A stretch of DNA of 64,000 nucleotides from Oscheius onirici (GCA_932521025.1 OW051473.1:11222001-11286000); one strand, 5' to 3'. Shown: positions 33,999 to 46,800, counted from the first letter of the stretch. Program-made: numbers and translations. Notes: generated by a model not told the origin, from the sequence alone.

Positions 33999-34530
33999 GA
34001 CAAAAGAGACCAGCTCGGTTTTTCAACCCAAATCGTTCAGAAAAGGAGCTAGTAGTTTTTCGAGTATAAAAGAGCATACAAATTCTTGTTTTACGGTTAC
34101 CTAATGCTCTGCGCTGATACCCAGCGCGTTTTTCCTTAGAGCTCATTCCCAAGAGTTTTCATGTTCTACAATCTTGTAGATGAGACAAAAAGCTACAACT
34201 AATCTGAAGATCTCAAACCCCAAAAAGCGTTTCTTCATTCTCAAAATGGACAGTGTACATTTGCTTCAGTTCTTACAGTAGGCAGTTCTTTGAAACTAAC
34301 TTTACGAGGTGAACATAGAACATGAAAACTCTTGGAAATGAGTTCTAACACTCGAAAACCAAAAAATGAATGAGTGACCTCATTTTGGCCACTAAGGAAA
34401 AACGCGCTGGGTATCAGCGCAGAGCATTAGGTAACCGTAAAACAAGAATTTGTATGCTCTTTTATACTCGAAAAACTACTAGCTCCTTTTCTGAACGATT
34501 TGGGTTGAAAAACCGAGGGTCTCTTTTGTC
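33999..34530. mobile_element. foldback-type inverted repeat (putative MITE)
   Basis: The left arm from about 34017 to 34139 (cggtttttcaacccaaatcg ... gcgcgtttttcctta) is matched without mismatch by the reverse complement at about 34391-34513. The outer ends gacaaaagagacc / ggtctcttttgtc extend the arms with small gaps, and an inner segment (catgaaaactcttgg) is also inverted. About 150 bp remain as a loop. No transposase is encoded. It could be a young foldback element, a local palindromic duplication or an assembly artefact. Confidence 0.75.
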
Positions 34531-34657
34531 TTTTCCTCGAAGTTAAACTTTCTTCATTTTCCAGTAAAAACTGACTAGCCCCTTACACTTCGTGCTCCTC
34601 ACACCTCGACCTGGTAGTGTAGAAGGACGCGGATGGCCTCAAGGAACTGGGAAGAGC

Positions 34658-35448
34658 ATGACGAAAACTTCCAAAACAATCTTTCAGTGCAAATAATGTG
34701 GTATAGATGTGCAGGATACCAGGCAGGGAACGATATACCATGCCATCGTCAAGCACAAAGTAAACAGTAAACACAAAGCTGCATTCAAATGCAAGGAATG
34801 CCAGGAGGAATTCTTCTGCATACGTATTGCCGACACCTTGAGACATGCTAGGGTAATTTACAACAAATGTTTGTCTTATATGGCTTTTAGACAAAGCACG
34901 GCAAAGGAAAAGAGGTGATTATAATGAACTGATTTTACGAAAAGAGGCCTCGTATAGGAACGCCTGTTATGAAGCTGTGGTAAGCGTTTAGAATCTTGTT
35001 TCGGAAGCAACCATTTTAGAACGATAATTCTGTTCAACGGTCAACTTCTCGTGAAATCGCTATGGATACCCCTGCTTGGGTAGGGACAAGACTCCGTCTT
35101 AACGTTTTGTTTTTCAGCTTGTTCAGAGTCAGAGGTCTAAATCTGCTCATCGCGCCACTCCTCGTGAAAGAGCTATGAACACGCCTGCTAAGGTAAGAAC
35201 AAGAGTATACGTTAATATTTTTTGTTTTCCAGCTTACTTACAAACTTCGTCAAAATGTAGAACACAAGTTTTTGGGAAAGAGGTCTGTTCGACAGGGTTC
35301 TGCTTCTCAAACCGCTACAGCTACACCTCTCCAGGTTAGGAAAAATCTCCTTTTTTTAACAATTTTTTTGCAGTTTCTGGGCCAGAGAACCAATTCTACT
35401 ACACGAGATAATGTTCACCAAAACGCTACACCCATTCGTCTAGGATAA
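34658..35448 (+). CDS. zinc-finger protein with repeated phase-0 tail exons; early TAA
   Basis: Exons 34658-34852, 34891-34914, 34947-34979, 35020-35079, 35118-35192, 35233-35334 and 35374-35448, all phase 0, form one frame. The N-terminus has two Cys-Cys...His units resembling C2H2 fingers (second: FKCKECQEEF...TLRHA). TAA at 34694-34696 falls between the two cysteines of the first unit, so the frame as written is broken at codon 13 unless the real start lies elsewhere. The tail exons carry variants of a motif: SREIAMDTPAW, PRERAMNTPAK, then SQTATATPLQ, i.e. exon-by-exon amplification. One intron is only 32 nt (34915-34946). Family unknown. Confidence 0.5.
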
Positions 35449-37414
35449 GAAAGAAGCTTAAATGTTAATACAAGAGCCATTTTTTCAGATCAAGATGAAT
35501 CTACGCCCGACGGTTGCATGGTTTTCGGTACAAGAAATAGAGAAAACTGAGACTTTTGCTTCTCCTAATATCACAATGTCGAGATCTTGTCTGTAGGGCT
35601 TCTTTTTCCATTCAATTTCCCTCACTAACCAAATTGTACTCCAGACTGTTTTCCCTTTTTCTTCAGCTGCTCCCGTTTTTCAGATTAGCCGTTTTTACCA
35701 TGAGCACCTTCTGGTATAGAGTTATTATTATTCTCCCAGTTTTTCAAATAATGTCAATGTTTGGCAAATAAATTCAGTTCCTTGACATTCGTTTTTATGT
35801 GGTTTTGAAGGCAATAGGGTGAAGGTTAGGATGAGCCTTGCGGTTAAAACTCCCGATATTTTTAGACAAAGCATGCAACAACATATCGAAATGATATGAT
35901 TATCGAAATCAATAAAAAAAATAACAATAAACAATAGGGTGAAGGTTCAAGTGTGGCGTTAGTGGCCATAGTGGCGAAGTCTGATGGTGATTCTAGACGG
36001 CTTCAACGACAAAAATGTAATTACAGCACGAGGTTCCGGCTGAATCTTCTTTCGGAATGCTAGACATTACATCTGGTGTTAATACCTTTGCTCATCCTCA
36101 ACTGTCCGGAAAACTTCGAAAATTTACGAGGCCCCGATAGACCCGATTTATCGAGAATCTATGAGCACACCTCGTCCCTGTGTACAACACAGTCATTACA
36201 CTTTTATTTCTTTCTAATCTATCGTTCCGCATCAACCGACATGTTGCGGTCTGCCATTTTTTTCCTTAAGAGCTACTGTCTATCTCGGAATCTGTTTAAT
36301 GGCCGCTTTAAGATTGCACCCGTGTGAAGCCTGTAACAAAAAAGCGAGTTATCCTACATTTTCTGACAGGGCTCATCACCGCCGTATAATTTTATGGGGT
36401 TCTTCTTATCAGAAGAAAACCCATTTCATCGGAGCTATTCTTCTCTCCCATCATCGATCTACTTTAAATTATTGTCAGGGACTGAGTCACGCAGTAACTG
36501 ACTGATTTCTTAACTTTACTTTTAGTTCCTTTTATTTGTTTGGATTTTTGTTCCAGAAATGTTCTGTTCCTAAAGCTTTCGCCGATTCTCTAGCTCAATT
36601 GATCAGATTTTCAAAATAGTTGATCTCAAATTCGGTCTGGAGAGCTGATGTCGTCAATTGACATGCGCTGTGGTGACTAGCAGTTCTGATAAAAGTAGCT
36701 GCCATCGTAAACTGTTACTTTCATCTCTGTTTTTATTCTTACCAAGTCGTCAAAAAACGTGTTACATTCTTGTTACATTAAAGTTTCTGAAAAACGTTTA
36801 AACGGTCTAGTGCTACCGAGGCTTACCAAAGCGCTCTTGTCCCTCAAGGCTACTGGTTTTACTCGCTTTCTTTTAAATTTTTTTGAAAAACTATCCTCTA
36901 CGATTTTCTGCATTCTGTTAAAATTTTCTGTTTTATTTTGCTTACTTCCTGTCAGCTACAATACAACAAGTTCTTTAAACTTTTCAGCCCCCCCCCTTTT
37001 CTCTGCTCTCCCTTATCTTGCAGAACAGCAGCAAAACTTTCGGATAAGCCTCGATTAAGCTTTTGTCACTTTTGTAAAAACAATCAAGCTATAATTCCGA
37101 AAGAGTCTTATCAAGCTTCTCACAGCTACTTGAGCATCGTAATGGGAATTCCCTAAAGGGTTCAAAAGATTACTGTCTACTATGGTTTTCTTTTTTTACT
37201 ATAAGTTTTGTTGATATTTTTCTTAAAAAAACTGTTGCGTTTTGAAGAAAATAAGATAAAAAAAGTTGTAGGCAGAGAAAGGGTAGTCTTGGCGGTGAAG
37301 AACAGAACAAGATCAAGCTCCGTTATCAGCAGGCCCCCATTGCTACCAGTCTGATCGATTTCCCAAAATTTTCAACACCAATTCACTTTCTATTGCAGAC
37401 AAGCTGGATATGCC
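35449..37414. other. non-coding, pyrimidine-rich region
   Basis: T- and C-rich stretches, including a C run near 36988. I see no supportable gene. The 3' end probably holds the promoter of the receptor kinase gene. Confidence 0.45.
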
Positions 37415-40400
37415 ATGAGGAGCGCCGTGCTCCTTATATTTCTACCTTGTTTTTTAAGCCAAAGTTGTAGTAAGTACACTTTTGGACATACAGGATCGGA
37501 TCTTCAGATTTACCTGATCCTACTGACAATTCGAGTCCTAACTGGGAACCATCAGACATGTGTACAACAGACTCTTTTGCGGAGATTAGTGTTCCCGGGT
37601 TGAGGAATCTGACTAATCTTGCTGGAGATGTAAGTTTTTTTTTTCATGGGGAAAACTTTCTGGTGTGATTTTTGTTGGAAGAGCTTCTCTAGCTTAAACT
37701 GGAGAAAGTACACAGTCTCGTGGTCCAAAATGGATTTCTGCTGAAAATGGCCATATTTTGTCATCGTCAAAATCTGATCTATTTAAGGGGGCTTTCATAA
37801 TCTTTCCATAGAGCCTTGTTTCTAGATTCACTTTGGACCTAAAACCAACGTCAATTGTTTTCTAACCCTACATACCATTTGATAAATTGATAGTAACTTT
37901 AACCCGGACAAATACAAAACCTGTTCAGATCATACATGACTGTGGCATCGTCATCATGCTGGATCTCGACCAAAGACTAACAACAAGAGACGACTATCTG
38001 GCAGTACAGCAGTTCATGAAAGGGCTGATTAACACGTGTCAAAGCAGAGGAGTCGGTCATTTAGTCATTTTTAACAAGCTTTTCGACGATGTAAGTCTTA
38101 TGATTTGTCTATTTAAATTTTTGTTAAGTATGCTACCCCGGCAACTTGCTGCGATGGCGTGCCATGTGGTCCAGTAGTTGACAATTTGCCTTACGATCAT
38201 TATGTTGGAATGTTCACAACGACGGATACAGTTCAAGCCGATACTGATGAAGCAGATTTTTCTTTAGCTTTTCTTCAAGATGTGGGTGTTTTCAAGGCAA
38301 AACCTAAGTTTTTATAGGCAAAGCAGCTGTCACAGCCACCCAGTGTCTGTCTCTACAACACGATTGTTTTGCTGACGAATCGAATTTTCAACTCAACTCA
38401 AGAGTGGGACGATAGCGTTATTGGCGTAAGCTAGATTTCAGTCTATCAGAATGGTTTCATCAGGTCGAGGACTACAGTTGCGAAACTTTGACTATCATCG
38501 GAGTTGGAAATAGTATCACTGACGAGCTACTTTCACATTACTACAGTAAAGTGACTACGTATCTTTTTACAGTATCCGATCCGTACTGTTTGCCGCAACT
38601 TTCGGTTAGACGAACCGGAACTAACATTCGGTTGTTTAGGAATGTATCAAGCCTTGTGGACCCAAAAAGGCCAGCGAATGTCAAAAGATTGAAGATACTG
38701 GCGGATGTGGTACTCCTACTACAGCACCGCCCACTACAACAGTTGTAACCACATCTACGACTGTAACTCTAAAAGTTTGCTTTAAAGACACCAGATTCAG
38801 GAAAATCCAGTTGTAGTGCAGTCATGGCAAATGATTTATCTCTTTGCACTTTCTAACCGTACAACTAGCTCCGATTTTCAAAATGCTATCAAGTACATCG
38901 AGGAACCATTAAAGGCTTGTCTTGTAAGTTTAAGACCATGTGTTTTAAAACTTAAAAGTACCTTGTCATTTAAGGTTATTGCAGTTTTCAGGGCTTCATA
39001 ATAAGGAAGGGGGGACTCACAAAATAACACAATTTTTGACTAGGGTTTTTCAATAAAAGGTATTTAATAGTCAGCCGTGTGACCCTAAAATTGCCCAGTT
39101 TTTTTTCCAAATTTGCTTACTATTTGGTAGCAAAAGAGTATTTCGGAAAATCCAAAGTGTCACACTGAATTTTTCTCTTACAATGATTGAAAGTTACCAT
39201 TTTTAGGGCGACAAGGTCAAAATTGCTGTCCGCTTCCTTGCTCGGGACAACAACGATTCTGGCTGGCTACTAGACGACAGCTCTATTCACAGTCATTTGG
39301 AAGGACTAAAAACTGATGAGGTTCTTCTCGATGCCTGTAAGTGATTGTTCTGTAAGGAATATCCCAATTTCAGCTCCAACCATTGATATCTACGACAACG
39401 TGACTATGAACTTGATTCTGAGTGCTCTGGCAATACACGTGGAAGCGCCTCCAAATGCCGATACCGAGTCTCCACGGCTTGTGCTCCTTACAGATTTTGT
39501 TTCTCAGGTGAGTTTTTCTGCTTATGAGTTCCTTGTGCTAGATAGGTGGTGATAGATACTGGCTATCAGAAACTTTGGGTGAACTCTGGGTAAAACGTTG
39601 TACAGGTTCCTTTTCTAGACCTTTATTGATGCCTTTAACGCTCCCGGAAGTGATCTTGCCAAGGACATGAATGGTCTGGATTTTTACATCTATTGCTTCG
39701 ATGAGGTAAGGCAATCACGTGTTCGAAATGGATTGCTTAGACCATGCAGAGTGCTTCCGAAATCTACACAAAAAACCTCACTTTGAAAAAAGGTAACATC
39801 CGCACGGATCCCGGGTTTTCCGGAGATAAAAGCTATCAACTGGCTATTTGTTCCAAACATGGTAGGCTCCGTTAAACTTGTAAGAATTGCCTATTTTTAG
39901 CTTCTCTCCCCATCATTATGCTCATCATCGTTGGTACTTGTGTCGGAGTTATGGTGATACTAATTCTTATTACTATCCTCTACCGACAGAAGTACATGTG
40001 GTCTGAAAAGCTTAACAAGTTTAAGACGAGTCAAACTGGCAAGCCTGGAGAAAAGGAAGAGGATGTGTAAGGCTACAATCTTACAATAATAGCTAATGTT
40101 TTTAGTATTGACTACTGGGAACTGTCATGGGAAAAACTGATAGTCAAGAATGAGAGGCTGGGACATGGAGCTTACGGACAAGTGTTCAAAGGAAAGCTTA
40201 TTGGACCCTCGCCAGGAATTGAGAAGTTCTATAGGGCCGAGGTGAGCAAAAACAAATTAGTACTATTCCGCGTAATCAGTTCGGACAAACAGATAGACTC
40301 ACACTATAGTCAGTTCAAAAGTATAGATCAAAAATTAAATTTACGCGATTACTTTCCTTGGCAATGGATTCAGATTTTACAAAAACATGTCTAATTCCTG

Positions 40401-41800
40401 CGCGTTTGATTTAAAAACGATCCTATGAAGAAGGGGCAAATTGCGGCGCGGGCAAATTCAACGTTTGTCTTTAGCCTATGGAATTTCAACTAGTCGTAGG
40501 ATACGCACCATTTTTGACCAGAACATATTCAGGTTGGAAACTACACTGACTGTGACTGTGCCGTCAAGATGCTCCCACGTTACGCCTCAGAAAACGCCAA
40601 AACTGAATTCATGCACGAGATACACTTGATGAAGACGCTCGGCATCAACGACAACATTGTCAACATGCTCGGCTGCATCACCGCTGGAAAATCGTGTCTA
40701 GTACTGGAATACTGCTCAAATAGGGATCTATTGAGATATCTGAAGCAAAAGAAAGTAGAGCTCGAAATTGTAAGTAATTTTTTACTTAAAAATGCTTAAA
40801 TTTAAGTCGAAATCCATGGATGACCAAATTGAGCTCACGAAGGAACTGCTTCATCTTGCCTGGCAGGTTGCCGGTGGGATGAATTTTCTAGGGGACAAGA
40901 ACATAATCCATCGTGATTTGGCGGCGAGAAACATTCTAATTTCTGGTCTCGAGGGTCTTAAAAACGCCAAGGTACAGCTTCCTTTGACTCTTTAAACGTA
41001 TTGTTTAGATTGGTGACTTTGGCTTGGCCATGTCTGCAACACCGGGAGAAAACGCCTTGTCTGCTTCAGGCCGCCTTCCAATCAAATGGCTTGCTTTGGA
41101 AAGTCTCCAAAAGGAACAGTTTTCCTTTAAAAGTGATGTGTAAGAAATCTATTCCACCTAGCCTAATACAACTTAAGATGGTCCTTTGGCATCGTTCTCT
41201 TCGAAATGTACTCAATGGGAGAAATACCCTTTGAGAGTGTTGAACCGATTGAACTTATTCCTCACTTGGTGCAAGGAAATCGACCTAAGCCTCCTTTAAT
41301 AACACCGGACAAAATGTAACTTTAAGTTTTTTTTAATAAAAATTCCATCATATTAGAGCCGAAATGATGATGCAGTGCTGGAACAAGAATCCCGAAGCTA
41401 GACCGTCGTTCCGCGAAATGCGCGACACTTTGATGACACTGCTGGAGCAGGCCACCGAGGGCTACGGCTATCTCGCACTATTAAAAACGTCAGAGAACTA
41501 TCGGGTGATATCAGAGATTCACGAGGAAGATCGACCCAAGCCAATGGACGACGTAAGTTTTTAATGCTTCGGGGGCTAAGAAATTTTAAGTTCTATGCTG
41601 ATGGTCCTCCCGGCATAGCTGGAAATCCTGGTCCGTCAGCGGACATTGTGAGCCTGTCATCCGGAAAAACTTCGAATCATTCCCGCATTGATATTGACAT
41701 CAGGGTTTCGAGGAGACAAAGCCGAATTCGATCAAAAACTTTCAAAGACAGTGACTCTGAGAGCGATGGTGGTGGTATCTTACCTAAGAATGCCGTGTGA
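37415..41800 (+). CDS. receptor tyrosine kinase with vWA-like ectodomain
   Basis: Twenty exons join in one frame to 945 residues. Signal peptide ([15 protein letters not shown]). Ectodomain with two von Willebrand A-like modules: [12 protein letters not shown]...HLVIFNK, then after a Cys-rich Thr-linker [15 protein letters not shown]...PRLVLLTDF; neither has a clear metal-site DxSxS. One TM ([20 protein letters not shown]). Kinase: GHGAYGQV glycine loop, CAVKML lysine, HRDLAARN catalytic loop, [19 protein letters not shown], and [11 protein letters not shown] near the end. All catalytic residues are present, but the activation segment between DFG and the SGRLP motif has no Tyr, unusual for an RTK. 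Several introns are 35-38 nt. An alternative 3' continuation rich in Lys/Arg (TWAAKVRRRKSQL, to about 41956) is also open. The ligand is not inferable. Confidence 0.88.
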
Positions 41801-42410
41801 ACAACACATTTAGAAAACGCCGGTGTCGAAGAAAATGTAGAGACATGGGCAGCCAAGGTCCGAAGACGGAAATCGCAACTGGCCAACTTAAATCCCTTCC
41901 GGAAAATAGCCAGTCTGGCGAGGAGTACGAGTAAAGGAAGAACGGGATCAGTATAGACGACAAAAAAGCACAAAATGACCTCCTACCCTCATTCACAGTC
42001 CTCTCTACATAATATGTGATGCTCGTATTCTGTCTGATTTTACGGAGATTCGGTTGATAATGCATAATGCACTATGTATATTTGGTAATAAAATTGACAA
42101 CACTGCGACATGTAGTTTTTTTAGTATTGTTTTTAGCATAATATGCACAGTAGTCTTGCCATTTTCCCAAGAAGAAAACATCTTCTTCTTCTGTTTATCT
42201 ATCTCCGTAGATCTACCTTTGCCCGCCTGTCTCTGCTTTTGAGTTGAAAACTAGAATACAAGAATACTTTTCACTTTTTTCTACAAGATCAGTAGCAAAA
42301 CGAGAAAATTCAGAATCAATTTGAAGCCTATTCCTACCGAAGACTCTCTCCCCCCCCCCCCATTTTGTAAGCTTGTTTAACGGTTCAAATCAAGACGCTT
42401 GAATGTTTAT

Positions 42411-42861
42411 TCAAATCATATCTTCCGGGTAGTCCGGGTGCTCCGGAAGCTTCAGGTCTTCTCCGTCTTCTATTTCATGTTCTTGCAGGAGACGACGGTA
42501 GTGGAACCAGCTGCCGTAGAGAGTCTTGTAGGCGGGAGAACAGTCGGTCAGACGCTTCTGCATGTGCTGGAGAATTTTCTCGGCCTCGTCATCGGCGTCA
42601 AGCCACTTCCTCCTGTTTGCCTTGTACTGGATGGTCTCCAGGATCCATGGCAGAGAGCTGTCGGCATTACAGAAGCAGAAGGACCTCGAGGAGTTCTGAC
42701 GGCCAGTAGAAGAGGGCGTCGTCTGCTGGTTCTTCGGGCAGCTCGGCGTTCCTGGAGAAGACGACATCCTTTGGTGGCTCTTGGAACACAATGACTTCAA
42801 TTACCAAGTGACTAATTGTTTTCAAAACTTTTGTATTGTTTTTGAATAGAAGTTCTGACAA
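42411..42861 (-). pseudogene. small gene split by a frameshift
   Basis: The 5' half is strongly coding in one frame (VFQEPPKDVVFSRNAELPEE, then ALFYWPSELLE) and the 3' half strongly coding in another (LPWILETIQYKANRRKWLDA, later YGSWFHYRRLLQEHE), ending in TGA. The frame change falls near 42,665-42,690. The only GT...AG pair there would be a 27-nt intron that does not restore frame. So the gene has a one-base shift, or there is a sequencing error. The predicted product is small (about 140 residues), charged and without signal or TM; not recognised. Confidence 0.55.
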
Positions 42862-43861
42862 TTAGAGTAATTAATTTGGAAGGAGTTTTTTATAGTTTCT
42901 GATAATTAGTCGAACTTGCTAATTGCTAACTGTTTCGACAAGGTTTGACAGCAGGACTTTTACAAACAACATAGAAAGTGGGCAGCCCTGGAATGATACG
43001 CACTTTTTGGACCGGAGTGTATACTCATCCCTTTCGTTCTTGATGTGTAGTCGGTGTAGTCAGCGCCTCCTTGGTTCAAATAAAAAAAAGCAAAAGTAAT
43101 TTGTCTACTTGGGAGAAAGTTGGCCGAACCATATGGTGAACAGTGTGCTTTACGTTTTAAAATAGGTTATCACTCTCATTATTTGAAACGGTTAGGCATT
43201 AGTGAGTATCCTTCACTACCCTTCCAATATGTTGAAGTTCCGATACTACGAAAGGCGAACAGCGGGACGGTTTAGTGCTTTCATTTTCCAGAATGTGGAT
43301 AAGGTAAAATTTCAGGAGGGCGAGCAAAACGACGTTCAGTTGAACTATCTATTTCAGACATCATGTTCATCTGGCGTCAATTGTCCAAGTGGCTGCATCG
43401 CCCCTGGAGTGAGTCAGAGAATGGGCGGGACAACCATTCTTGAAATTTTGGGTTGCACTCTCTCGTTGACTTCCAAAATTTGCTCATCCATGTTCTGCAA
43501 AGGTCTCTTCTCTCTTAGAATCTCGTTATATATTTTCCCAATATAGTAACTTGATTCCTTCAAACTTCTCTAAGTCTTTCTTAAACGTAGTTCCTTTTTT
43601 GAAAGCCGTGTATAAGAAGCCTTCTTCAGAGTAATTACCATTGTTTTCGGGACTAATTAGCCGCATGAGAAGTTGTTAGTCAAAAACATGTTCGGAAGAT
43701 TATTTCCTCTTATTCTAATCGTTGTTACGAAGCAAAGGAGAATTTACAAACGCGTATCTACATAAATTTTAAAAACTGTTGCGTATTCCATATCTTTTTT
43801 AGCTCGAGCCGTAGCTGCAGTGGTCCTTGCGGCCCCCGGGCGCCAATTTCCGTCCTTGATT
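42862..43861. other. intergenic, 5' region of the glutamate receptor
   Basis: Contains an open frame at 43202-43546 on the plus strand with a Cys cluster (TSCSSGVNCPSGC) that lacks convincing context. Otherwise nothing seen. Confidence 0.4.
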
Positions 43862-46800
43862 ATGTGCATTGTGTCCGCTCGACTCGTCTTCCTGTTGCTC
43901 TTCAGTCTCATCAACAAAGTGGCCAATGGTTTTAAAGTTGGTAAGGCGGAAAAACGGCTCTCCCAGCAAATTGAATTAATGGCTGAAGTCGCTTCATTTT
44001 AGGAGCCATCCTGCGGGAGAAAGAAGACGCCCATATTGCAGCAGCACTACAATATGCTGCGGAATGGCTGAATCAGAGAGGATCTTACGGTCATCTGGAG
44101 TATATAATTGAGAATATAGACGTCTTGGATCATTATGCAGCTCTACGAAAAGGTTGGGGCTGAATTATTCTTTGAAAAATGCTTTTTTAAGCTTGTTCAA
44201 TGGTCGAGAAGGATGGTGTTGTGGCCATTATAGGCGGTAGTAATTCGCTACTAAACTCGCAGCTGGATCGACTCCTCTGGGAGCTAGACGTCCCTTTGCT
44301 GACCACTGTCGACAATTTCGGCGGTGACGGAAGTCATTTGGACTTTTTTCCGCGAGCTCAGCTTTTTGAGGCTGTTGTTGACCTTTTCCGGTGTGTTTTT
44401 GCAAAAAAAAACTCTTTGAAAACTGGAGTTTAGACATTGGAAATGGAATAGAATCATCATAGTTTATGAAGAAGACGCCAGTAAGTTAATTGTAGGACAA
44501 AAATAATATTTTTAGGGATACGAAGACTTGAACCACTTCTCGAGAGCGACGAGTACTCTTCAATTCGCTTCTTGTTGGTCAAAGTCCAAGAGGGTAACTA
44601 TCTCAGAGCAGCCAAGGAGGCAGACCTTTAAAAAATCTTAAAACAAAAGTAATTTAGGTAAAAGAGCTGGAGCAGTGTCGTGTCGCTACGAAGAAAGACT
44701 GCTCCGAGTTCAGTAGAGTTCTACTGGATCTTAATCCTGAACACACCTATAATTTTCTTCTTGCCGTGTGTTTTTTCCATAGTTTTGATTTTTCGTTATA
44801 CTTAGGGACTGCAAATGGGCCTGATTGATCTAAAACACTGGTTCCTGTTGACCAATATGGAGCTCAGCACAATGGACATGGAACTGTTCCGCTTCAATCA
44901 CGCTCGATTTGTCAGTCCTTATGCCGTTGATAGTAACTTTCTAGTGGAGAACAGGAACACTTTCAACTTTTCTCAGTTCAAGGTACTCTCTTTTTCTAGT
45001 TTTTATCCCGATCACTTAGGAACACGTGGCCTTTAAATGGAACGCCAAAACACGCCATTCAAAGAATTTGAGAATGTCCGAAGCGATTTTCACTTTCGAC
45101 GCCATATACACTCTAGCAAATGTGTATTCGGATCTAGCCGCCAATCAACAGATGAACGATGCTCCTCAAACTGCTTGTAAGAAGCCTACGAGACCACAGA
45201 GACGGTATCAACACGGCCGGACGCTTATTGAAGCTCTACAGAACAACGTAATCGAAGTTCGCTTTTTTTGACCATTCAATTTCAGAACAATCGAGGTCTT
45301 ACTGGTGATCTTCGTCGTTTGAACCCTGATCCCAAGGCCAGCAACTTTTCTATGAGAATACATCTTCTGGGCTATAGTGGAAAGCTGGATGATGTAAGTC
45401 GCTAAATTTTCAGTAGATGCAAAATTTCAGATCGGATTCTGGGAGCCGGCGACTGATGTCCATGTCAACATGTCAGGAGATAGTAGAGCTCAATTACAGA
45501 GAAATGTACAGGTGGGTAAAATTTTCTGATTTGTTTGGAAGTCGGAACATTTAAAGTACAGAAAATCAATGCAAAATCTTTATCACATCGGAAAACTTAA
45601 CAAGGGCAGTAATAGTACTGGGCCTTGTAGCACTTTCCGCCAAATTTGGGACAGACCACATGGCAGAGGCTGCTAGTGATGGCCTGGACTATAATCTCCC
45701 CTTTGGAGGAGGTTCCCTGACGACATCGGTAGAGAGTGGCGGAACTACAGCCACCTCCTCCAACAATGCCACACGAATAGCCGTCCTGAGATGTGTAGTA
45801 CTTTGGAGGAGACTGAGCAAAAGCAGCCAGAACACAGACGAATAGCAGGAAAAGAACAAGCTTGATCATTTTTAGATGGCTCTGGTTTTTGGCGCCACGT
45901 ATTTTTGGCTTCTTAGGAGTCGATCCAGCTGCGAGTTTAGTAGCGAATTACTACCGCCTATAATGGCCACAACACCATCCTTCTCGACTGCCACGTGGCG
46001 CCACGAAAAAAAACATTTATACCCCTTGGTTAATCCGTAACTTTTACTCTTCTGGCTGCAAAAACGGCAACAAAAACAGCTTCTATTAGAATAGGAAGCT
46101 TACGCAAGCTTATCAATGAATTGCTTAATGCAGCTAAGCCATTTAAATCATAGGATCTTTGGCTCTATTAGTTGATCATTCTCTCCGTAATCTCGATAAA
46201 GAGAACCTAAGTTCTGTTAGGATTAGTTATAAACTTAGGGGTTGGAACAATTTCTTCTAATGCTTACTTAGATAGACGTTAAAAAATAGAACATCCAGTG
46301 CGGCACTTAAAATAGAAAAAGAATGAGAAGGGACATATTAATTTTGGGGAGAGGAGAAGACATGCTGACCAGGTGGACTAGGAAAAGACATTCTGCCCGG
46401 AGCAAGATCAGATCAACATACTGACATGTCCTGAATAAAATTGGTGCTGCCAACAACACTTCTGAAGGTATCTTTTAGCAAAGAAACTTTTCGAATAGAA
46501 ATGTCTATAGTCCCTGATATATACACATCTTCTGCACTCTTATCGTCCTGGTCGGGCGATCTCCGCCATTCATGCGTGAGAGGAACTGTCTTGCCAGCAA
46601 TAATAGTCGCATTTTTCTACTTTTACTCAGGCAAAGCGTTGGCGAAAAAACTGATCACTAATGATCTCTGTCCTTTGCTAGATCATTTTTTACCATGAAA
46701 CATCATAGAATCTAATAAATGGTTGTAGATCCGTTGTGGTATTACAAAGGGTTTTGTGAAGATAGGACACCAACAGATCATTGAAAAATCTTTATAACTT

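Noticed and set aside
38546-38572. A 27-nt GT-AG intron in the receptor kinase
   Set aside because: The segment is open and in frame when retained and continues the domain; 27 nt is below plausible size.
43202-43546. 114-codon plus-strand frame with a Cys cluster
   Set aside because: Composition is mixed, with no signal peptide or splice support; not credited as a gene.
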